From NCBI GenBank assembly GCA_036925085.1, contig JAUPFP010000050.1, forward strand, positions 1,340,001 to 1,404,000: a stretch of DNA of 64,000 nucleotides, written 5' to 3'. The position numbers and the translations under genes are program-made. Shown here in pieces: positions 1-13,800 of this stretch. Below the pieces are notes generated by a model that ran no database searches, had not been told where the DNA came from, and worked only from the letters and a program-made list of their open reading frames with translations. The DNA is from Brachycybe producta (Eukaryota; Arthropoda; Diplopoda; Playtdesmida; Andrognathidae). How positions within the stretch are numbered: position 1 is the first letter of the stretch; each line of letters begins with the position of its first letter.

Positions 1-3000
1 TGAGCAATATCGTATTTCTTTTCATGCAAATCAGATAGAAAAAAATGATTCAAAAAAAGTGAGCTTATTTTTTTGTGTCTTCTTTTACAAATTAAAGTAA
101 CTTTAGAAGAGAAACAAAATTCGTTTAGCATTTTTGTTAATCTCTGGATATCGTATAATGTTTTTTTTTGTTAAAACATCTATTTTAGTAAACATAAATA
201 ATCTTAACTAAATATTTGAAAGACTTTCAAAGAAGGAAAGGGGGGGGGGAAGCTTGTCTTTGTTGGCAAGACACTGTGGTGCCTTTTTTTACATTTCTCT
301 CTCTCTCTTCATGTTTATTCAAATGAAGATAATTTGCATATGTAGAAAAAAGTGAAACAAAGTTAAAAAAAAAAAGGAAATTTTACTTTAGGGAAGGGGG
401 GGGGTATAGATTATATATATTTTTTTGGAGAAAATTCGTCATTTGAAATATGTTTCTTTAAAACACCTTCAATGTAGATATTTTAGGTCATAACTTTTTC
501 TTTAGAATCGTATCAAACTTGCATTAAATCATCAATCACAAATACAACACACGCACACATTTTTTGCTGTTGTTGTTATATTTGCGTTTTCTGAATATTA
601 ATAGAAAAACGCAGCAGAGCAACAGAAAAAAAAAAGATGTGTGTTTCCTAATAGATAAATAATATTCAAACAGCAAGTCACTTTTCTATTTTTTAAATGC
701 CAATCGCTTAAAATACGACATTGATGATGCACTTTACTTGATACTCTGAAAATTAGTTTCAATTTTCCATTAGAAATATTGATTTTATTATGTATCTGTA
801 TAAAGTGTATTTAGATGTATGTGTGTGCTTCTTGACGTCATCACTGTAAGAGGAGACGTTTGACGTAAACATATCGATGGGTAAACAGCGGAATAAGTTA
901 ATTGTTGCAAATTGCAATTTAATAAAATTCACAAACGAAATAAGCAGCATTATTGAAAAAATTAATGGCGTTTTTGGAAACTAGAAAAGAAAATAAATGA
1001 AATAAAAAAAATATTTTAGCTGAGAGAAAAGGAGTTTTGCTTTTGTCTCCAAAAGGATTTCATTTTTATTTTTAAAATTTTACTTTTAAGTTTCTTCATT
1101 AATAATTTATATTAATTAGTAAGACAAACTGGACACAAAACATAGCTACGGGTCTGTATTTTTTTAGAACAAATTTCAAATTCTCCAGTTTTTCATTTTT
1201 CACTTCAAGTTTATCTAAAAAAAATTCAAAATACTGTAAATAAATAAATATATAAATATTGAATATTGTTTTTTGAAAGAGCCATTAAGACAGTGAAAAA
1301 TGAAATTGAACAATGAAGTAGAAGTCTGGATATTCTGCGTTTCAAAGTAAGCATTAAGAAAAAAATTGGAAGTTTTTTTTGAAAACTAGAAGGGTAAATA
1401 AATTATTTAAGAATGTTTTCATGTTATTTTGTTTTAAATAAACTTTGTAGAGAGATCAAGTTCTTCTTGTATCTTGGTTTCTAGTTTGGGATATATTAGT
1501 TTGGTAGCAATGATTCAGTTTCGCTTTAAGTTTAACTTAGCTGATTTGTTAGCTGGATGATGGCGTTCGATCAAGCTGACTCTGAACTTTTTTCCTTAAT
1601 CCATTACAAATCTGTTGGTCAGTCTCTATTAGACACCACATGAATATTAGCGGCCATTTTGGTCAATATAATCACTTAAATCTCTTGATCTGGTTGGATT
1701 TTGTTTTTCATGTGTGTTAGGTGAATGAGGAGGAGGAGGAGGAGGGGTTTTGGTGTTTTATTTGAAATGAACATCCATTTTATCATGTCATTTGTAATGA
1801 AATTTAAGCTTTTTTTCTTGCAGTCTCAGTTTTCTTGCTGTATGTGCGTCATAGCACTTTTTTTGGAGGGGAGGGAGGGGCATGGGGGTAGAATTGGCTT
1901 GAGTTCACTTTTACCCCCTTAGGATTTTCTTTTATGCTTTTGTGGTTGGATTGGATTGGATGGATATGTTATGCAAGATTCAGTAGCACCATATAAAAAC
2001 ATTTCTCTTATATACTTTTCTAGCTTATTATTCTTTTTCAACAACTTTTAGACAAGTCACAGCATGATTTCCGAGGGATATTTCGAAAGTCTGAGCTCTT
2101 TTTTTTGTTGAATCCCCGCAATTTTAACAATACATTTTCAGCTAAAAGGAAGGGATTTTTTTTTAAATGGACCCGAAAAAAACAGCTTTGTCAGCATTCA
2201 TAGCTAAGAATGCCAAACCAAAAAAAAAAGTTCAACTCCCATTTATCCGGACATTAATTCTTCTTTTTTCCCCCACCCTATTCATCGTTTTTTGGAGGGG
2301 ACTTTTGGCTTAATGTCTTAAGCAGTGACATTTGTTTTCACTATATCAGTCGTTGTAATGATGTTAGGGGCTGGTATGTGGACCAACATTTATTTTTTAT
2401 TATTTTAATGTGTAATAAAAAAAAACATTCTAAGAAAAAAAGGTGTTATAGTTATTACATTATCTGTTAAGATTTGTGAAATAAGTTGAGTTGAAACTTT
2501 TACTTCTAAAGCATCGATAAATTTTCCTGCTCTGATCAGTCAGTTCAACTGATTTTCAGTCCTTTTTTCTCCTCACCCCGGGTAAAAGTATGCCAATTGG
2601 CCTTTGTAAAGGAACGTAAATGCAAGACTAGGTGTGGGGTTAGGGCTTTGATGAGGTTGAAGGGGGAGGTACAGAGTGATCCGTGCTTAGTATATATAGG
2701 TATTATTAGTAATTATCTTGGGTTTTTTTTGTGCTGTTGTCATTGACATAATGTTGTTGTTGTTTCATGTCTCATCTTCTTGAAATTCAAGGTTTGTGAC
2801 AATAGGATCTTTCGAGTGATTTTTTTTATCTTCTCACGTTTTTCTCTTCTGAAACTTCTTCTTTACGTTGCAAATACCGGAAATACTTTTTGCGTGTCGT
2901 TATTTTAATCTTGAGCTTTTTGGTTACCATGGAAATGTCCGTGAAACTTTTCTTTTTTAGTTTGGTGTTGATGTTGATGTTGTTGGTGTCGTTGTTGTTG

Positions 3001-3175
3001 CCACCGTCTAACATTATGTTTGACGCATTTCATCATCAGACATTGTTGTAATGAGCTTCACATTCTTAGATTCTCTTTATATTGTGTAGGTTTACAGTCA
3101 AAGTGAAAAATCAGACATTTTAAAAAGTCACTAGTCAGAATAAAGAAAAACTAGATTTAGTTTGTCTGCACAATA

Positions 3176-3309
3176 ACAGTGAAAACTGTTTAACACGAAA
3201 AATCGGCTTACACAAAGTCTGGCCTCTTAAAATGGTATGAAATTTTTGTTCTTTTAACACAAAATATATCCCGGTCCCTTCCAATTTGTGTTAAACGGTT
3301 TCTACTGTG
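3176..3309. mobile_element. pogo/Tigger-like MITE with TA flanks
   Basis: A 134-base element with imperfect terminal inverted repeats of about 24 bases. The left end reads ACAGTGAAAACTGTTTAACA; the right end reverse-complements to CACAGTAGAAACCGTTTAAC. TA lies directly outside both ends (3174-3175 and 3310-3311), as expected for Tc1/mariner/pogo insertion. The CAGTRGAAAC..GTTTAACAC pattern resembles pogo/Tigger termini. There is no coding capacity. Confidence 0.7.
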
Positions 3310-5632
3310 TAAGTATTTTAAACAATTTTCAGATTACCTAAATCAACACGCCAATATACATAATACCGAGGCTTTAAAAAAGCAGCAATTTTAAATTAAT
3401 TTTGAGAAAGTTTATCACTGGAATAAACATGTGAAAACGCAATTTATTAGAGTTTGTGGACAGCAAATATTTTAAGTTTTCCACTTGTAGGCCTATATTA
3501 ATTTCATTTTTAAAGACCTAACGTAAAAATATAAGCGATTTTAGATATATTGGTTTATTTTTATGCATTCTGCAAATTGCCTAAACAGCTAATAACCATT
3601 TAGATCGAAGACTAAATTAATATTTTGCACAGTGTCTAGGAATTGTGTAGAATAGCTGGTTTTTCCATTTCGACTGTAACATTCACATAATAAATATACA
3701 CCTATGATGGTATGCTTTACGTCAACTCGTTTTCAAACCGCATTTTATTTGCAAAATTTGAAGAGTTTTATAAAAATATCTACAAGGGGAAAAAAATATT
3801 CCACTTTATGCAAATATTTGATTTAAATCCGTTTATTCAGTATTGCATATTAAGAGATAACGTGGAAAAATTCTTTTGAATTCGTCGTTCTCATAGAAAT
3901 TATATGGCAAAGTGTAAAAACATTCCTTTTTAAGGACTTCCTTGTCTCAGCATTTTTTTTTTATTATAATTTTAAGAAAAAGATTGCCAGCGTAATAAAA
4001 AAAAGTAGAGCAGTAAAAATGGAAGAAACTAAGTGGTTTTTCACGTCTGATATCTTTAAAAAAAAATATAATATTTGCTTTTTTAAAGCTTTGTGTGAAA
4101 AGTTATTTTCAAAGTTTCGAACAGTCGTAAAAAACGTTTATTTTAAAAGATATTTTCAAGAAAATATCACCCTTAGCCTGTTTCTGAAAATCTATTTGTT
4201 TCGAAAGTTCAAATTCAGGAAGGTAACTTAGCGTTTGTGCTCTTAATGATTGCTAAGTCAAAGGTTATTCTAACCTTTTAATAGGAAGGTTCATGGAAAA
4301 AAAAGTTGATGAGTTTAGCACTGACTTTGTCTTCAAAACCATAAAGAATACGACCCAAAGACATAAAACTTCATATCAAAATAAATGTTCACGTCTTTTT
4401 AGCACTAACTTCGACTCAGCAATTATTAAGAAATAGGACCCTTAAAACTTCAACATGAATACAATTCTGTTATATTTATGAACACAATATTACGTTTTGA
4501 AACACTGCTCAGAAATTTAAATTAAAGTTCTAAATGAATTTCATTTTTGAAATGGACTTAAAACATATTCAATTACTGGATTAAATTTAAATTGCTTCTG
4601 AAAAGTCGGTACATGAGATTTGTTTGTGAAGAAGACCTCGCCACCCGACCACATTCGCAAAAAAACCTTGTTCATAACATTCTTAATTCATTGCAGCAGA
4701 AAAGAGGAAACCTTTAACAGTTTGAGTTAAATAGGCAATTTCTTCTTGTTCTTATCCATCCGTTTTTACGCAGTGTAATATTATTAATCCAATTTCCAGA
4801 CTTCTTGGTCTATTTTAATGTAGTAGCTTTTTTTTTTTTTTTTGGCCCCTTGGAAAATGTTTAATAGGCAATCACTGTTAACACATGTGCTATGCAGTAA
4901 ACTTTAATTGTGGGGTTGGTTTCGTATGTATGTGTGATACAACACTGATAAAACCGTCGTCGTGATTGGGCTAATTTTTGAATGCTTAATTAGGACTATC
5001 TTCATCGTTACAAATTTTCTTTTTTTAAAAGTTCATCATTACATTAACACTTAGAAATGTTTCCAGACGTACATTTTAACTTTTAGTTGGTTATTTTTTT
5101 TTAGACTTTAAAGATAAGAGATATTTGTATTAAGGTTATGAGACATTTATGTTTTCATTTTTAAAAGGAAAAAAAAGAAGAAGTGAAAAGCTAGACAATT
5201 TTCCTGATAATTTTCATATCCCCCGATATACAGTTAGCTATGTAAATATTCATTTTTAAATTGTGTTTCTTTTCGAAGGCGGCGGCGACACAATTCTTAT
5301 GCAAATAGCAAACATATTATTTTTTTTTTCTGTTGCAATTGCCAATTGATCTTTAATTTTGATATGGTTTAATAAAAATGCAGACATAACAATGCATTTA
5401 AATAATAATTTTTCTGTTGGTATTCATCAAGGATAGGATCAATAATAAATAACGTATAGTTAACGATTTTCGGTGTTTTATCAAAAGTAAAGTAATTTTT
5501 GTCTCCATTATTTTACCAGTCACGTTTTTTTGGTGGTGGTTTTTTTTTTTTTTTTTTCTTCTTCTGAAATAAAATATCTATTATGAACTTTTGCAACGTC
5601 TTGATAATAAAAAAAGGGTTAAGGTTTATTTT

Positions 5633-5637
<5 letters not shown>

Positions 5638-5668
<31 letters not shown>
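5638..5668. repeat. (CT)n microsatellite
   Basis: Uninterrupted CT dinucleotide run within the upstream SK intron. Similar CT/GA runs occur at about 8081-8106, 11885-11920, 29931-29949, 31372-31397 and 34941-34962. Confidence 0.9.
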
Positions 5669-5674
<6 letters not shown>

Positions 5675-6003
5675 AAAAATGAAACTTGAAAATTGATGAT
5701 TTGGCGGTCTTGTTTCAAGAAAATAAACCCTCGTAAAATAAGACCTTGAATGAAGATACGGCGGCGGCGGTTTTGGGTGTGCAGCCAAAAAGCAATCAAC
5801 AACAAATGTTTTATATGCGCTTTTTCTTTTTTTTTTTCGAAATTTTATCTTTTAGATTGAAAACTTTTGTTGTTCATTGGATTTGACGGAGAATAATCAC
5901 ACTTAAATGTGTTCGCGCGCGTGCGTGCGTGCTCGTGCATACCTGTTTATTATGCGAAACCGTGTAAATGTGTCTGGCTTTGCGTGTGTAAGTGAATTTG
6001 TGT

Positions 6004-6667
6004 CATGATCTGGTTATGTTGATGTGTCTTACGGTGCTGTAAACGTTTACAGAAAATTATGGCTTTAAGATGCCCAGGCAGCACGCCAACACGGAACCAA
6101 CCTGATGCAAAATGGTTGGCGTTTATATAAAGATATTTGCCCGATGATTCTGCAACATTGTGTTTGGCCGTTACTTCCATCCACTATTGGCTGTACTCGA
6201 TGGAACAACGATCTCTGAACCTGTCATCAATGACTTGATATTAGGATTTTTAGGCCAACATTAAGAGGGCCATTGTTGGGCCATATGTATTTTTGCAACA
6301 TTGGGCCGAGTGCCGACCCAAAAAGTTGTTGCCTACCTGACTATGAACGTTTTGGAAACATAAATTCGTACAGTGGGCCAACTAAATTACAAAAAACTAG
6401 AAAGTGTTTTAGTAATTAGGGTATTGTTAAGGGCATATGTACTGTATTTTCATGTTGATATCTTTCAAAATGTTTTATGAGCAAAAAAATTAAAAAAAAG
6501 ATTACAAAATGAAAATAGCCTTACATGATTGAGCTACCCTTCTAGTGTCAACTTCAACAACTTCAAGTTTCTTCTCTTCATTTTGCACCTGAAAGACAGA
6601 ATAAATGAAAGAGTTCGAGGATTTTCAACACTTTAAGACACACGTCGTCATAACCGTATCATAAGAT
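6004..6667. mobile_element. Inverted-repeat element (CTGGTTATG family) with a nested insertion
   Basis: The left arm at 6004-6031 (CTGGTTATGTTGATGTGTCT) is inversely repeated at 6633-6667, which reverse-complements to an ATGATACGGTTATG..TGTGTCTTA sequence. A second, uninterrupted member lies at 10449-10702. Inside are a stretch with repeated GGCCAACATT/GGGCCA motifs (about 6070-6330) and a copy of the palindromic family (about 6388-6625). I infer that the latter inserted into this element. Confidence 0.55.
6388..6625. repeat. Palindromic repeat family, copy 1
   Basis: Shares the family core: ACTAGAA..., then TTTTCATGTTGATATCTTTC, an A/T-rich middle, then the inverse ATGAAAATAGCC, GATTGAGCTACCCTTCTAG and CATTTTGCACCTGAAAGACA. 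The two halves are inverted copies of each other, so a transcript could fold into one long hairpin. Confidence 0.75.
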
Positions 6668-7067
6668 CTGCTTTTTTTGTAGTGCATGCAAATGCACCCT
6701 TGTACTGTAGGCCTATATGCAAAGATTTATATGAAATAATGATATAATTAATTTGATTGACATTTACGAGTGATTTATGTGAACGTTTTGACAGATTATT
6801 ATTCAAAAAACTTAAACTGTTTAACAAACAATGCATTGTTTTTATAGGCCTTTTTTTTTTCTTCTTCTGTTATTGTAAATACTTAACTGTCAGTTTGTTT
6901 GTTTACTTAATCTTCTTTAAGTTTTACACCCGAACTCTTAACTGGAGAGTTAAGTCTTTCGCCCCCACCCCCAATCCCACCCCCATTTTGCGCTTCTGAT
7001 GCAATTTATATTCTTCACGTATAAGCTAGCTTTTTCAAATGCAACATTCATAAAAAGAAGTCAAATT

Positions 7068-7280
7068 GTTTTAGAAACTAGAATAGTAAATGAATCAATC
7101 ACTTAGGCATTTTCATTCAATTTTTATTGGCAGTTTCAAATTTGCAATTTTGCCAAAAGTAAAAAAAAATAGCTAAAAGTTTAAAAAAGCTCTTAAGTTC
7201 TTGTCATTAAACGATCTTATTTTTAAAGATATTAGTCCGAAACGTTTATTCAGTTACTCTTCTAGTTTCTAAAACAATTT
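7068..7280. repeat. Palindromic repeat family, copy 2 (divergent)
   Basis: Starts TTTTAGAAACTAGAATAGTA with AATCACTTAGG and ends TACTCTTCTAGTTTCTAAAA, the inverted partner. The middle is diverged relative to the other copies. Confidence 0.7.
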
Positions 7281-7331
7281 CAAATATGTCGTGAAGTTGT
7301 TTTCAAGTTCTAGTCACGTTATGACGAGATT

Positions 7332-7444
7332 AAAAGTTATTAGTTAACTGTAAAATTGTTATGCTCTGGCTAAGTATAACCTTTAATCAGGTTATACTTA
7401 GCCAGATCCTAACAATTATTACAGAGCTCTAACTAATAACTTTG
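7332..7444. repeat. Long hairpin (arms about 50 bases)
   Basis: Near-perfect palindrome around a 6-base loop at 7383-7388. GGCTAAGTATAACCT on the left is matched by AGGTTATACTTAGCC on the right, and the pairing extends out to AAAGTTATTAGTTA/TAACTAATAACTTT. It is not a member of the commoner palindromic family. Confidence 0.85.
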
Positions 7445-7864
7445 AGAAAAAGTGTAAAAAGCATTTCGTGACGTGAAAATGACGCTCTTGACTGAATGAA
7501 TGATTGAATGAATTTAGAATATGATTCTAAGATTGATTATCTGACTGATTAGATCAGACTGAAAGTCTTGATAAATCTACCACGGTGCACAATTGTGAGT
7601 GTCTTATGATCACGTATAGTAGTTAACCAGAGCATTAAATGATGTGATGTGAAACATAATCTAAATGTTCTTCTTGGAGAACGATGATTATTGATTACAT
7701 GTTTTAGCTCTTAAAGTGTGTGGAATATGTAAAAGAAAAACCCCATCCCCTTTTCCAATAACAATTAACTGTGACATAATTTGTAACTCTGGAATTTGCA
7801 CATATTGTAAGAAATTCTTTAAATTTCATTTTTTTTTTTTCGGGGGGGTGGATTTTCTTTTCAG

Positions 7865-10800
7865 ACACCATGACGATCAGCATGCCAACTTATTAAACAC
7901 CATGTGGTTAATAGCCATTACATTTCTCTCTATTGGTTATGGGGACATTGTGCCTAATACATATTGCGGCCGAGGAATTGCTGTCACCACCGGCATTATG
8001 GTGAGTTATTTATTTGTCTCTCACTCGATATCACATTATTAATAATAATTTTTTAATTAATTCATAGGTCTATTTTTTTTTCTCTCTCTCTCTCTCTCTC
8101 TCTCTCGCTCTATTTTATGGCTATTTAAATTTATAAACAATGGTGTAGAAGAAAAAACTTGTTTAATCTGAGTCATTGTCTACTAAAATATTATTATGAT
8201 TATATATAGGGAGAGCAGAATTTGCTAACAAAGAATTATGGGAACAAGGGGCGAATAAAGAAGGACTTTTATGCAATTTGCCTTCTCTCTGTTTCTCTCT
8301 TTCTGTCCCTTTTTATTGCATCCGTAGAATGCAAATGAATAACGAGGGAGGGAGGGAGGATGTGAGTGATGATGGGCTCTTATTACTAAAAGCCTTGTCT
8401 TTTTGGTTATGGCTGTGAATATCAAATAGTCCATTAACTTTTCTGCAAATGGCACAAAGCTGGTAATGCTTCTTCAATTCAAGAACACCTTGGGTGCGCA
8501 TAATGTATTAGTGTGTGTGCAGTAATAAGGTTGTTTGATGACATTTGGTAGGAGGAGACGTTTCAATATGTGTTGGTAATTTTGTTTCCAAATAACGGCA
8601 ATGTGACATCTCTAGTACGAATACAGAAACAACCACTAGTCTTGGGTTTTCTTAGGAGGGGTGGGGGAAGTATGCCGCCAGTAAGGTCGGCTCTACACGA
8701 TATGAATCCCCATGAAATCTTTTCATAAGATTTCAATATAGAAATAAACCTTATTCAAAAATACATATTGAATAGGGATTAATAACCATGTTGAAGTGAT
8801 ATACAAATTTATTTGTACAAATATCGACAACATTAGGGCTGATTTGAAGAGGGACATTTTTGTCCGAAAACAGAAAGTGAACTTGACATTGAACATACAG
8901 TACATGTAATTGATTCATAAATGTTTGCATATTTTCTTGAATTGCTTGTATTTTTTTTTTGATTATTTTTCAAACACTATGCAAAATTCAGTATGCATTT
9001 GCAGTGAGAATGCAGGTGACTACTTGAAGCGGTTAACTCTGCAACCTCTAGTCCCAAAATCCATTGTTTTATAGATTGAATAACCATTTGAAAAGATGGG
9101 ATATTATTAGACAATTTTTTAATATTCTTGGTCTAACTTGAGGGGAAAAAAACGAAAATGGACGATTTGAAATTACTATCAAAAATTGATTTTTAAAATG
9201 TCAAATTTAAAAATCTCTTAAGTGATTCATAAACTTTTCAAGTTTTTAATAACTTTCAATTTATTTTAATAATTGTACTTCAGAAATGCAGAAAAACTCA
9301 AGAGTTTAATTTCTTTGTTCTCTTTTCTTTGCATATTTTGCAAATGGCCACTTAATGAGAATTCACAATTACGATTTTTATTACAACTACTGTACATGGG
9401 AATGGAATTTGTGAAACTTACTTCTTTAATCAACAAATCACATTACTTTTAAGTACTTTAAGAAACGGGGGGAAATTGAAATGAAAAAGAAGAAGAAGAA
9501 GAAAACAAAAAGAAAATAATACCTGAGAATGAAACGAGCCAAATATTTGATTACCTTTAATCATTTGATTAAAAAAAGTCCCTCCTTCTTTTTTATTGAG
9601 TTCTTATTGAGCACTTTTCAACTGTTCAGTCAGTCAATGGGAAAATTGATGTTGAGTATGTGATTCCCCCCCCCCCCCTCCCCAATTCCTCTAGTTTAAA
9701 TGCTATTATTCTTTTGAGTGCTCATTTCAAGAGTAGTAATTGAATACGATAGCTCTTCGCTTTTTCTTAGGTCTTTAATTAAAAAATGGAGAAATTATCC
9801 TATAAAAGTCAATCGACGTGATTTTCTAGTTTGAAAAAAATGTGTCCTTTTTTAATAGTAGAAAATTTTTCTTAAATAACAAGCTGTTCTTTGATATTTC
9901 GAAAATGAATGCAAATTAGGTATTTAGCCTAAAGTGGAGGCTAGCTGGCTTCGTATGGAAAAGACTGCAAGAAATACGGTTAATCTACGCGACAGAATAT
10001 AATAAAACGTTTCAATATTAGGGCTGCCTGGGTCCCACATTTAGAAAATACGTTAAGGAATGTTTTCAGTTTCTAATGAATAATAAAATGAAATTCTGCG
10101 TTGTAGATAGATTAAAAAAGTGGAAACCACTTTCTGTCAAATAAATATAATTATTTACATTGGGCAAATTTGATTTTCAGTCGTATTTTAATTGGGGGGT
10201 TTTTTGCATGTCTGGGATCTTGAAGAAATGAAGCCAGACTACCTTGAGCCCACGAAATACTCAAAATTAACAAATGTGTTTGCTAATCTGAATGACGCGT
10301 TTTGTTTTCTAAATTAGCTTGACCATGACTTTTTTTTTGGCTGATCTTCAATCAAAAGTTGTCAATCATTCTGGACTCGGTAGTTGATGTTTAGTCCCAA
10401 ATATTCTCTACACAACAAGGAAATCAATTTGTGTGTTATCTCATTTGCGTGCGTTCATATGGCTATGCTCTGGTTACGTCTATGTGTCTAAAACGGTGCA
10501 GAAAATGTTACAGAAAAGATGGTGACATGATGAGAGGGGGGTTATACATTCCTGTGGTAAAAAAAATGGAAAAGCCATTTCGAATTTCATTCATTGAAAG
10601 CGATTTGATGTCTTTTTGATTCCAGTCATTTTCTGTAACATTTACAGCAACGTAAGACACGTCGACATAACCGGAGCATTCATTATATGCGCGCATTGCG
10701 TGTTATGAGTTTTATGGTGAACTTAAATATACAGCATACTGAGTGCGGCAAAAGTCATAATCTCATTTTATTTTTGCATAAGTTTGTAATGCTTCATTGA

Positions 10801-13800
10801 GAAAGCAAATTTATATTAAAAGTTCTACTTTAAACGCGAGTTTCTGTTAATTACTTCAAAAAATTCTTGTTTGTTGGTCAATTTCCATTTTTATGGAGAA
10901 GTTGCGAACGATTACAATCTACGACCGCTATGCGGAAGGCGTTTGGAAACTTCATTAAGTTTGATAAGTGTCATTAGTACTCATTACTTATGCAGAGCTA
11001 AAATTAGCTAAAATTATGTGTTGATGCAGTAAACATGTTGTAGATGGGATCCGAATTGGACATCTAGTTAGGATGCATCATGGATTGATGGGCATTGCAA
11101 CTTATTCGTAAATGGTTACATTTGTTTTTTTTTAAGTTCTGTTATATTAGTGTCTACACATTTGGAGATTTGCTTAGGTCCTAGGCCCATGTGTGAGTGC
11201 GAGACCAGATGTAGGCCTAAATGTTTTTTTTTCTTCAAAGTATTGAAAACTGAATGAATTATGAAAAACCTAAAAGAAAAAAGTTCGTGACGCAAAACGT
11301 CCCAACAACCAATCAGAAGAAAAACATACTGATGCTTTCAGCTCGTCTAAATAATTAATTGAGTATGTTTTCATTCATTGAAATGTGTTACTATTACTTG
11401 CTTTTAATTAACTTCATAATTTGTTTGTTTGTTTGTCTACCACCTTCTGAAATATTTTAAAATAATTCAAACTGCAAGGAATTGAACCCAAGACCAACAT
11501 TACCATTGGCTGAGACACTAACCACTACACCAACAATAGAAGCACAGATTATATTTTCTTTTTTTTTTACTTTTTAGACCGTTTTTATAAAAGCGAGTAT
11601 CGCAATAAAACATGTTTTTTGTTTAATTTTTTTGTTTAAGTTTTGAAATCCGAGCAACATTCCCATGTGTACTGTACAGTATGTGTAGGCCTACTTTTGA
11701 TATCATTTCAATGTCCCCTTTAATTAAAAAGCGCATTCATTGATTGTACGCGCTAAACTTAATTTTCTCGGTTGACATGTGTAGAAGATTTCTTATCACA
11801 GTTAAATGTCTTGAGATCCTAATTGGGTGATGGGCAATTAGTCAAGCGAATTATAAATCAATATGAATCCCCACTTTGAAGTGGCGAAAGAGAGACAGAG
11901 AGAGAGAGGGAGAGAGAGAAGGAACCACTTTGTTCAATTCACAAGAGTAATTCATGCAAATGGGTTTCAGAAGCAAAATAAAAAGTGTTATTAAAACTAG
12001 ACTAGTAAATGAATAGGGCACGAGGGTATTTTAAATGTGTTTTATGTCTAAATTGGTCTAATAATTACCACCCAAAAATGTCAAATATGGTAGTGTTTTT
12101 TTTTCGAACCGCTTTTAAAAAGTATATTACTAAAGATATTACAACAAGGATGGGGATTTTCAAAACGCCTGTTTTTGTCCATTTTTGGAGCTTCTTCTTC
12201 TTCTCTGCTTTATGATGTCACAGAACAGAGCGAGAACCAAGAGGCAAATCAGACACCAGTACCGGGTATTGATGTAGTTAGAAGCGGATAGAAGTAACAA
12301 CAATGCTCCTAGCTATGTAGTTAAAATGGTCATTTTCGTATGAATAGCTAGGCTGAGGCTGGCTTCACACGAGACACTATGTGTCGCCACTTTGTGTGTT
12401 AACACACAGTAGTAGACTCGACGTGCTTCACACTGACTACCATTGAAAACAAGTGAAAATATAGTCAGTAAAATCCGCTGAATGATCTTCATCACCATTG
12501 ACAAAACAGGAGGTGTGTTCGCCACTAGTTGCTGAACTCGAACACTCATCGCCAATGTGGATCAAAGAAAAACGGTGGCGGTGTCTCGTGTGAAACACCT
12601 TCATAGTAATCAACGTAACACATTTTGTGGCGACACAAAGTTTTTTTTTTGTGTATGAAGCGGCTACCAAAGCGGCTACCGGCGTTCTACCAAAAACGTA
12701 GTCGTTTTCAAATGAAGCATATGTTGTAAACTAGAAACCTTTAAGGTCAAATATGTTAGGATCGAATTATACAAGAAAAATGCGTGTTGGAATGTGAGTG
12801 TCATAGCAAATAGAACACTTTCGGCTTCAGTTTCTTTTCTCTTTTTGTTGCTGATGGTCCGTTCCACATGGCGATAAAAAAAAGGCGAAATAGAGAATAG
12901 ATGAAAATGAAGTGAGGCGGACGAAACGTGTGTAGTAGGTTAGATTATTATTGGGGATGTTTGAGGAGGAGGAGGAGAAGGAGAAGGAGAAAAAGGGAAT
13001 ACTCTTAAGTCAGAAATGGGGGGATGGAGATTGGGAATATAAAGAATACGATAAAGAATGATTTGGAAATGGTTACTAACTTTTTTTTTCTTGCTTTATT
13101 CCGTTCTGTTTTTTGCGTTTGTATCTATGTAATATGTGTGTGTGTGTTTTTGCTGCCCATTCGATTGAGAACTGATTGAATGGATCTCTTCCTATCACCA
13201 ATATACCAAGGTTTCCATTGCCTTATTTCTGAATTCCAATTGCAGCTTCAAACGTTAGCCTTATTCATGAATATTGCCTCTTAAGGGACTGATTGATTAG
13301 TGAGATTTTCTCTAGAATGGTGGTGGGCCATCAACTCCTCCTAAATCTGATTCTGGATGTCCCTGTCACAATTTGATTTTTAGAGGCACACTCTACTGCG
13401 TCACACTCACACATAGACACATATTCCTTTACTTTTTACATCAAATTCGTTCTTTCTAACCGATTTATTCTCTTTGGTGTGTGTGTTGAATTCTTAGAGA
13501 AATAACTTTTAGATTGAAAGACGTTTTTTTCGTTCTACTGTATATTGTCCACCCACCCTTTTTTTTATTCCCTTTTGAAAAGAAAAAGAAAATTCTAAAG
13601 GAAAAAGGGATGAGAGAATGTTTCTTTCTTTACATTTTTTTCTTTCTACAAGATTTCCACGTAAACATCAACCCGGAAATAATTTTGCCTTTTTTTATTT
13701 GATAATAAAAGTGAACATCTCCGACTTGACATGTTTTCTTGAAATGTATTGAATTTATTGTTGTGTTTTTTTATTGTGACACATGCTGTAATTTTTAGGA

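Larger units (their letters stand above)
1..7864. other. Upstream intron of the SK gene; repeats, no exon recognised
   Basis: The acceptor at 7863-7864 follows a pyrimidine tract, so this sequence should be intron of the SK gene, at least in its 3' part. No sequence like SK S1-S5 was seen in any frame. It holds a pogo-like MITE (3176-3309), a nested inverted-repeat element (6004-6667), palindromic-family copies, a hairpin (7332-7444), a CT microsatellite (about 5638-5668) and many A/T runs. Confidence 0.6.

Noticed and set aside
5513-5788. 91-residue minus-strand frame with Arg-Glu and Lys runs
   Set aside because: Comes from a CT microsatellite and poly(T) tract.
11478-11545. A possible tRNA gene on the minus strand
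   Set aside because: A and B boxes are present, but the acceptor stem does not pair and a SINE-type tail follows.
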